NCBI RefSeq assembly: GCF_007556595.1
Contig: NZ_VJNB01000004.1
Location: 1-64,000, forward strand
Length of the DNA stretch: 64,000 bases
Source of the DNA: Tepidimonas alkaliphilus
Lineage (GTDB): Bacteria > Pseudomonadota > Gammaproteobacteria > Burkholderiales > Burkholderiaceae_C
Reading direction: 5' to 3'
This document shows positions 59,417-64,000 of this stretch, in pieces (the stretch's first letter is position 1; each line of letters begins with the position of its first letter). The notes beneath the pieces are model-generated. The model was not told the origin of the DNA. It did not search any database and was given only the letters and a program-made list of their open reading frames with translations. A program made the position numbers and the translations under genes.

Positions 59417-59761
59417 TCAGTCGGTGTCGGGTAAGTTCGGCTCGTCGTCCAGCAGGTCCTGAGGCAGGTCGCGACACTGGTGCAGCATGCGCCAGACGTC
59501 CAGATGCCCGGGTCGTTCGACGAAGAAGATCAGGTACGGAAAGCGCGTCAGCGGCCAGGCGCGCAGGCCCGGCAGCCCGAGCTCGTGGCCCCAGCGCGGC
59601 GAGGCGCTGCCCGGGTGCGCCGAAAGGTGTTCCAGCGCCTGCTGCAGCGCGTCGATGAAGCGGCCGGCCAGTGCCGGCCCGCCCTCCGCAAGCCAGTGCG
59701 CCAAAGCCTCGTCGATGTCCTGCTCGGCGCGCTGGCGCAGGACGGCAGGCTTGTGGCTCAC
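59417..59761 (-). CDS. RelE/ParE-family toxin
   Basis: The 114-residue protein fits the ParE pattern: QRAEQDIDEALAHWLAEGG at the N-terminus, FIDALQQALEHLSAHPGSA in the middle, and the beta-sheet end LTRFPYLIFFVERPGHLDV followed by a HQCRD segment. ParE toxins inhibit DNA gyrase; RelE relatives cleave mRNA. It overlaps the antitoxin stop by 4 nt. A C-terminal tail of about 15 acidic residues beyond the usual end is unusual. Assignment as toxin is firm by pairing with the antitoxin; the target is not. Confidence 0.85.
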   Translation of the reverse strand: MSHKPAVLRQRAEQDIDEALAHWLAEGGPALAGRFIDALQQALEHLSAHPGSASPRWGHELGLPGLRAWPLTRFPYLIFFVERPGHLDVWRMLHQCRDLPQDLLDDEPNLPDTD

Positions 59762-60006
59762 GCGTCGGCGGCGGGTGTGGCGGTCGTGGCACGCGCGCGC
59801 AGCCGGGCGAAGTAATCCGCGTCGGCGCGCGCGCCGGAGGGCGAGGCGGCGCCCTCCAGCAGCCGCTCGCGCAGCCGCTGGCGTTCGAGGTCGGCGCGGA
59901 TCAGCGCGCGCACGTATTCGCTGGCGGAGCCGTAGCCGCGCGTGCGCACCTGCTGCTCAACGAAGTCGCGCAGGCTGCCCGGCAGGGAGACGTTCATCGT
60001 GCCCAT
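59758..60006 (-). CDS. ParD-like antitoxin (ribbon-helix-helix)
   Basis: The 82-residue protein (ATG 60006, or three codons later) has an N-terminal ribbon-helix-helix domain, MNVSLPGSLRDFVEQQV then GYGSASEYVRALIRAD, typical of ParD. The C-terminal half is charged and probably binds the toxin. It precedes the toxin with a 4-nt overlap, the standard order, and probably autoregulates the pair. It starts 10 nt after the esterase gene. Confidence 0.85.
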   Translation of the reverse strand: MGTMNVSLPGSLRDFVEQQVRTRGYGSASEYVRALIRADLERQRLRERLLEGAASPSGARADADYFARLRARATTATPAADA

Positions 60007-60016
60007 GGCCGCAAGG

Positions 60017-60673
60017 CTAGCCGGCTTGGCAAACTTTGGCAAGATCGCCGCACGCCAGCCCCAGATGCGCCAGCAGCACCGGTAGGTGGGCGTCGAAGTC
60101 GCTCAGCGCGTGGTCGCTGCCGGGCACGACATGGTGGCGGCTGCCGGGGTAGCGCGCCACCATTTCGCGCCAGTCGAGCACCTCGTCGCCGGTGGCGGCG
60201 ATCAGCAGCACGCGCTCGGGGTGCGGCAGCGCGCCGGTGGCCAGCTCGCGCAGCTCGTCCACGTACTCGGGGCGGAAGAAGAGGCGCTCGGCCGGGTCGT
60301 GCCACGCCGGGTGCTCGCCGATGTGGCGCGCCAGATCCCGCGCCGGATCGACGGCGGGGTTGATCAGCACGGCGCGCCAGCCCCGCTGCGCCGCCAGCCG
60401 CGTGGCGTAGAAGCCCCCGAGCGAGGAACCGACCACGGCGGCGGTCTCGTCCGGCCAGCCGGCGACGGTGGCCTCGATCAGCGCCCAGGCGGCGGCGGGG
60501 CTGGCCGGCAGCTGCGGGCAGGCCCAGCGCACCTGCGGGTGGTGCGCGGCCAGGTGCGCCGCCAGCCGCTGCGCCTTGAACGAGCGCGGGCTGGAGCGAA
60601 AGCCGTGCAGGTAGAGCACATGGGTGACAGGGGGCGGCGCCGACGCGTTGAGAGTTGAGGCGGTTGTGGTCAT
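60017..60673 (-). CDS. YqiA-like esterase (alpha/beta hydrolase)
   Basis: The 218-residue hydrolase has THVLYLHGFRSSPRSFKA at the N-terminus, the nucleophile elbow GSSLGGFYATRLA, an aspartate region IAATGDEVLDWREM and a final histidine in GSDHALSDFDAHLP. These match the UPF0227/YqiA family of small esterases. The ATG at 60673 is the first with family similarity. It is divergent from rodA with a 24-nt spacer, so the two genes have nearly back-to-back promoters. Confidence 0.85.
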   Translation of the reverse strand: MTTTASTLNASAPPPVTHVLYLHGFRSSPRSFKAQRLAAHLAAHHPQVRWACPQLPASPAAAWALIEATVAGWPDETAAVVGSSLGGFYATRLAAQRGWRAVLINPAVDPARDLARHIGEHPAWHDPAERLFFRPEYVDELRELATGALPHPERVLLIAATGDEVLDWREMVARYPGSRHHVVPGSDHALSDFDAHLPVLLAHLGLACGDLAKVCQAG

Positions 60674-60697
60674 GACGCCCAGGATAATCAAGATCCT

Positions 60698-61855
60698 ATG
60701 GCGGTGGTGATCGAAAAGCCCCCCTTGCGCGCGCGCCTGGCTCCGCTGGTGCAAGGGTTCGACGGGCCGTTTTTGCTGACGGTGGCGCTGCTGGCGCTGA
60801 TCGGGCAGGTGGTGATGGTTTCGGTGGCGTGGGACATCGAGGGCCGCGCCTGGGATCACGCGCGCAACCTGCTGATCGCCGCGATCGTGATGCTGGCAGT
60901 GGCGCAGATCCCGCCGCAGCGGCTGCAGGCGCTGGCCTTGCCCTCCTATGCGGTGGGGGTGGTGCTGCTGGTGGCGGTGGAGCTGGTCGGCGTGACCAAG
61001 AAAGGCGCGCAGCGCTGGCTCGACCTCGGCGTGGTGACGATCCAGCCCAGCGAGCTGATGAAGATTGCCATGCCGTTGATGCTGGCCTGGTGGTTCCAGC
61101 AGCGCGAGGGGCGGCTGCGGATGCTGGATTTTGCGGTCGCCGGGGCGCTGTTGGCGTTGCCGGTCGGATTGATTTTGCTGCAGCCGGATCTGGGCACGGC
61201 GTTGCTGGTGCTGGCCTCAGGGCTGTCTGTCATTTATTTGGCTGGGCTGTCTTGGAAGCTGATCCTGCCGCCGCTGCTGTTGGGCGCGCTCGGGGTGGCG
61301 ACGCTGATCGTGATGGAGCCGCAGTGGTGCGCGCCCGGCGTGGACTGGGTGGTGCTGCACGAATATCAACGCCAGCGGGTTTGCACCTTGCTGGATCCAA
61401 CGCGTGATCCACTGGGCAAAGGCTTTCACATCCTGCAAGGGATGATTGCGATCGGCTCCGGCGGGCTGTGGGGCAAAGGGTTTGGTCAGGGCACGCAGAC
61501 GCACCTGGATTTTGTGCCCGAGCGCAGCACCGACTTTATCTTTGCCGCCTTTGCCGAGGAGTTTGGTTTTGTTGGCGTGCTGGTTTTGCTCGCCGCCTAC
61601 GGCTTGTTCGTCTGGCGCGGGCTGGTGCTGGCGATGCGTGCCTCCACCTTGTTCGGGCGGCTCTTGGCCGGCGCACTGATTTTGGTGCAATTTGTCTATG
61701 CCTTTGTCAACATCGGCATGGTCAGCGGCATCCTGCCGGTGGTGGGGGTGCCGCTGCCGTTCGTCAGCTACGGCGGCACGGCGATGGTGGCGCTGGGGGC
61801 GAGTCTTGGGCTGATGCTGTCGGTGGGGCGGCACAAGCGGCTGGTGCCAACCTGA
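60698..61855 (+). CDS. mrdB: Rod shape-determining glycosyltransferase RodA (MrdB, SEDS family)
   Basis: The 385-residue polytopic protein is the elongation counterpart of FtsW. SEDS signatures include GAQRWLDLGVVTIQPSELMK, LQPDLGTALLVLASG, the large loop with RSTDFIFAAFAEEFGFVG, and LPFVSYGGTAMVALGASLG. It polymerises side-wall glycan with PBP2, whose gene is not in the window. A GATAAT box ends 9 nt before the ATG, hinting at a very short leader. It is followed by tldD. Confidence 0.96.
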   Translation: MAVVIEKPPLRARLAPLVQGFDGPFLLTVALLALIGQVVMVSVAWDIEGRAWDHARNLLIAAIVMLAVAQIPPQRLQALALPSYAVGVVLLVAVELVGVTKKGAQRWLDLGVVTIQPSELMKIAMPLMLAWWFQQREGRLRMLDFAVAGALLALPVGLILLQPDLGTALLVLASGLSVIYLAGLSWKLILPPLLLGALGVATLIVMEPQWCAPGVDWVVLHEYQRQRVCTLLDPTRDPLGKGFHILQGMIAIGSGGLWGKGFGQGTQTHLDFVPERSTDFIFAAFAEEFGFVGVLVLLAAYGLFVWRGLVLAMRASTLFGRLLAGALILVQFVYAFVNIGMVSGILPVVGVPLPFVSYGGTAMVALGASLGLMLSVGRHKRLVPT

Positions 61856-61916
61856 GTGTCAGGGCGTGGCGGCGACGAGGGCTGTATGCCCGCGGCGCGC
61901 TGCCTACAATGGCAGC

Positions 61917-63380
61917 ATGATCGCTGTTGAACCGACCCTGCAGCGCCTGGCCACGGCGCGCGCGTTGCTGCTTGAACCCTATGGATTGGATGAAAGCCAC
62001 TTGCGCAAGGCCCTTTCGCGCATCATGGGCCCCGGGGTGGACGACGCTGACCTCTACTTTCAATTCACGCGCAGCGAGGGCTGGAGTCTGGAGGAAGGCA
62101 TCGTCAAGACCGGCAGCTTCAGCATCGACCAAGGCGTGGGCGTGCGCGCCATCAGCGGCGACAAGACCGCCTTTGCCTATTCCGACGACTTGAGCTGGGC
62201 GGCGCTGCGCGAGGCTGCCGACAGCGTGCGCGCCATCGGGCGTCAGGGCGGGGCCCAGCGCGCCGACCTGCGCCGTCGTCGTCGCGTGGCGCCATCCCAC
62301 GATCTCTACGCCGCGCAAGATCCGCTGGGCACGCTGGACAGCGCCGCCAAGGTGGCGTTGCTGGAGCGCATCGAGCGCATGGCGCGCGCGCGCGACCCGC
62401 GCATCGTGCAGGTGATGGCGGGGCTGGCGGCGGAATACGATGTGGTGCTGGTGGCGCGCGCCGACGGCGTGCTGGCTGCTGACGTGCGCCCGTTGGTGCG
62501 GCTGTCGCTGACGGTGATCGCGCAGCAGGGCGACCGGCGCGAGGTCGGCTCCTCCGGCGGCGGCGGGCGCTGGGGGCTGGAGCGCTTCGACGAGGCGTTG
62601 CTGAGGCGCTACGTCGATGAGGCGGTCGATGCGGCGTTGACCAATCTGGAGTCGCGCCCGGCGCCGGCCGGGGAGCTGACCGTGGTGCTGGGCCCCGGCT
62701 GGCCCGGCGTGCTGCTGCACGAGGCGGTCGGCCACGGGCTGGAGGGCGACTTCAACCGCAAGGGTTCCAGCGCGTTCGCCGGCCGCATCGGCGAGCGCGT
62801 GGCGGCCAAAGGCGTGACGGTGCTGGACGACGGCACACTGCAGGGCCGGCGCGGCTCGCTCAACATCGACGACGAGGGTCATCCAACGCAGCGCAACGTG
62901 CTGATCGAGGACGGCATCCTGCGCGGCTATTTGCAGGACCGGCTCAACGCGCGGCTGATGGGCGTGCCGTGCACCGGCAATGGCCGCCGCGAGAGCTACG
63001 CGCACCTGCCGATGCCGCGCATGACCAACACCTACATGCTGGCCGGCGAGCACGACCCGCAAGAGATCATCGCCAGCGTCCCGCGCGGCCTGTATGCGAC
63101 GCAGTTCGGCGGCGGGCAGGTTGACATCACCAGCGGCAAGTTTGTCTTCTCCGCCAGTAGCGCGTGGTGGATCGAAAACGGCAAGCTGGCTTACCCTGTC
63201 AAGGGCGCCACCTTGATCGGCAGCGGCCCGCAGGCGCTCAAGCGCGTGCGCATGATCGGCTGCGACCTGCAACTCGACGCCGGGGTCGGCACCTGCGGCA
63301 AGGAAGGCCAAAGCGTGCCGGTGGGCGTGGGCCAGCCGACGCTGCGGATCGACGGCTTGACTGTCGGCGGCACCGTTTGA
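61917..63380 (+). CDS. tldD: Metalloprotease TldD
   Basis: The 487-residue protein is the metal-binding partner of the TldD-TldE (PmbA) protease used in peptide maturation and antitoxin degradation. The zinc motif is HEAVGHGLEGDF, with the third ligand cysteine late in the protein (IGCDLQLDAGVGTCGKEGQ). The ATG at 61917 is 6 nt after a TACAAT box (61905-61910), so the mRNA is probably leaderless. tldE/pmbA is not in the window. Confidence 0.95.
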   Translation: MIAVEPTLQRLATARALLLEPYGLDESHLRKALSRIMGPGVDDADLYFQFTRSEGWSLEEGIVKTGSFSIDQGVGVRAISGDKTAFAYSDDLSWAALREAADSVRAIGRQGGAQRADLRRRRRVAPSHDLYAAQDPLGTLDSAAKVALLERIERMARARDPRIVQVMAGLAAEYDVVLVARADGVLAADVRPLVRLSLTVIAQQGDRREVGSSGGGGRWGLERFDEALLRRYVDEAVDAALTNLESRPAPAGELTVVLGPGWPGVLLHEAVGHGLEGDFNRKGSSAFAGRIGERVAAKGVTVLDDGTLQGRRGSLNIDDEGHPTQRNVLIEDGILRGYLQDRLNARLMGVPCTGNGRRESYAHLPMPRMTNTYMLAGEHDPQEIIASVPRGLYATQFGGGQVDITSGKFVFSASSAWWIENGKLAYPVKGATLIGSGPQALKRVRMIGCDLQLDAGVGTCGKEGQSVPVGVGQPTLRIDGLTVGGTV

Positions 63381-63414
63381 GCTGGCGGCGAATCGTCTGC
63401 ACGGTCGGCAGCCG

Positions 63415-63445
63415 ATACACAAAAAAGCCCGCTTGGCCAGCGGGC
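63415..63445 (-). terminator. Rho-independent terminator, minus strand
   Basis: On the minus strand GCCCGCT, loop GGCCA, AGCGGGC (63445-63427) is followed by six T and TGTGTATC. It would end the transcript of the unrecognised gene at 63531-64000. It also lies 46 nt after the tldD stop and may serve both directions. Confidence 0.8.
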
Positions 63446-63476
63446 GAAACGGGTGAGACAACAGGATCTTTGGCGT

Positions 63477-63519
63477 GCCCGCTGACCGCTTCGGCGACCG
63501 TGGTTGACGGTCAGCGGGC
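63477..63519. repeat. 12-bp inverted repeat between tldD and the last gene
   Basis: GCCCGCTGACCG (63477-63488) and CGGTCAGCGGGC (63508-63519) are perfect inverted copies with a 19-nt spacer. The arm begins with the same GCCCGCT as the nearby terminator stem. It lies 12 nt beyond the stop codon of the minus-strand gene. Confidence 0.55.
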
Positions 63520-63530
63520 GTTTGACCGGC

Positions 63531-64000
63531 TCAGATCGAGCGGCGGAACAGCCCCAGCCAGCGCGGGTGCATCGCCACTTCCTGCAGCACGCGGGCCGAT
63601 TTCTGCCCTTCGGCATTAACCGCCACTTGGTGCACCAGCGCCTTGCCGTCTTGCGCGTTGACCGTGGCGGTGTAGAGATTGTCCTTGCGCGCGAGGTAGG
63701 CCGCCACCGCCGCGTCCTCCTTGGCGGCGCGCTCCGGCAGTTTGGCGCCCCAGACGCGCAGGTGGAAAAAAATCGGGCCGGTGTAGTTGACCTTGGCGGC
63801 TTCCTGCAGCGCGGCTTTGACCATCGCGTAGTTGTCTTCCACGCTGGCCTGGCCGCCATAGATCAGCGCCAGCGCCGGGGCGTTGGCGTGGCCTTGCACC
63901 GCCGCGCTGGCTTCCTCGGGCTTGGCGGTGGCCACCACCGAGGGATGGCCGCCCTTGGCCACCAGCTGCGCGGCCATCGCGCCGGCCAAAGAGCTGCAAA
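63531..64000 (-). CDS. Unrecognised protein, C-terminal part (5' end outside window)
   Basis: About 156 codons are visible, ending at TGA 63531-63533. The sequence includes ALALIYGGQASVEDNYAMV, KVNYTGPIFFHLRVWGAKL and a terminal HPRWLGLFRRSI. The upstream frame remains open to the window edge (CSSLAGAMAAQLV), so the true start is outside. I do not recognise a family. It is convergent with tldD and has its own terminator. Codon use resembles the neighbouring core genes. Confidence 0.6.
   Translation of the reverse strand, partial: CSSLAGAMAAQLVAKGGHPSVVATAKPEEASAAVQGHANAPALALIYGGQASVEDNYAMVKAALQEAAKVNYTGPIFFHLRVWGAKLPERAAKEDAAVAAYLARKDNLYTATVNAQDGKALVHQVAVNAEGQKSARVLQEVAMHPRWLGLFRRSI

Overview
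The window is GC-rich, gene-dense chromosomal DNA from a betaproteobacterium. Gene order (tuf, tRNA-Trp, secE-nusG-rplKAJL-rpoBC; rsmB-DUF4390-ntrYX; dksA-STAS-hslVU; mraZ to lpxC), protein sequences and the recurrent TACAAT -10 box point to Burkholderiales, probably a Comamonadaceae or Tepidimonas-like lineage. The genus is a guess from memory, not a measurement.

Layout. 1-12.6 kb: end of tuf, tRNA-Trp, protein export and antitermination genes, ribosomal stalk genes and the two large RNA polymerase subunits, with a structured rplJ leader and two hairpins before rpoB. 12.7-17.9 kb: rsmB, a DUF4390 protein, an NtrY-type kinase, a short NtrX-like regulator lacking the AAA+ domain, then tRNA-Phe and its terminator. 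18.3-25.8 kb, minus strand: a type I restriction-modification island (HTH-fused hsdM, hsdS, DUF3800, hsdR, mini-metallopeptidase). 26.1-31.8 kb: xthA, a COG0523 GTPase, a DksA without its zinc cysteines, a STAS protein and hslVU. 31.9-50.5 kb: the complete division and cell wall cluster from mraZ to ftsZ, lpxC and a small membrane protein. 50.5-60.7 kb, minus strand: ruvC, mtgA, a TonB-like protein, an RNase II-family exonuclease, a queuosine-precursor transporter, a sulfide dehydrogenase flavoprotein, a histidine phosphatase, radA, a ParDE-type toxin-antitoxin pair and a YqiA-like esterase. 60.7-64 kb: rodA/mrdB, tldD, and the C-terminal part of an unrecognised gene.

The core genes form classic translationally coupled operons; most dcw junctions are 4-nt overlaps. 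The most unusual part is the restriction island. Between its DUF3800 gene and hsdR lie two copies of one RNA architecture (closing stem, two hairpins, constant 5' and junction sequences, U-tract) encoded on the strand opposite to the operon. They look like terminator-ended antisense small RNAs in the hsdR leader. The island also has an HTH-HsdM fusion with a palindromic or tandem operator candidate at its start codon.

Regulatory elements readable from sequence include a preQ1-I riboswitch whose pseudoknot captures the Shine-Dalgarno sequence of the queuosine-precursor transporter, a four-repeat MraZ operator with exact 10-bp spacing, and several likely leaderless promoters where a TACAAT-like box sits 6-9 nt before an ATG. 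I saw no CRISPR array, insertion sequence, integrase or phage structural gene.
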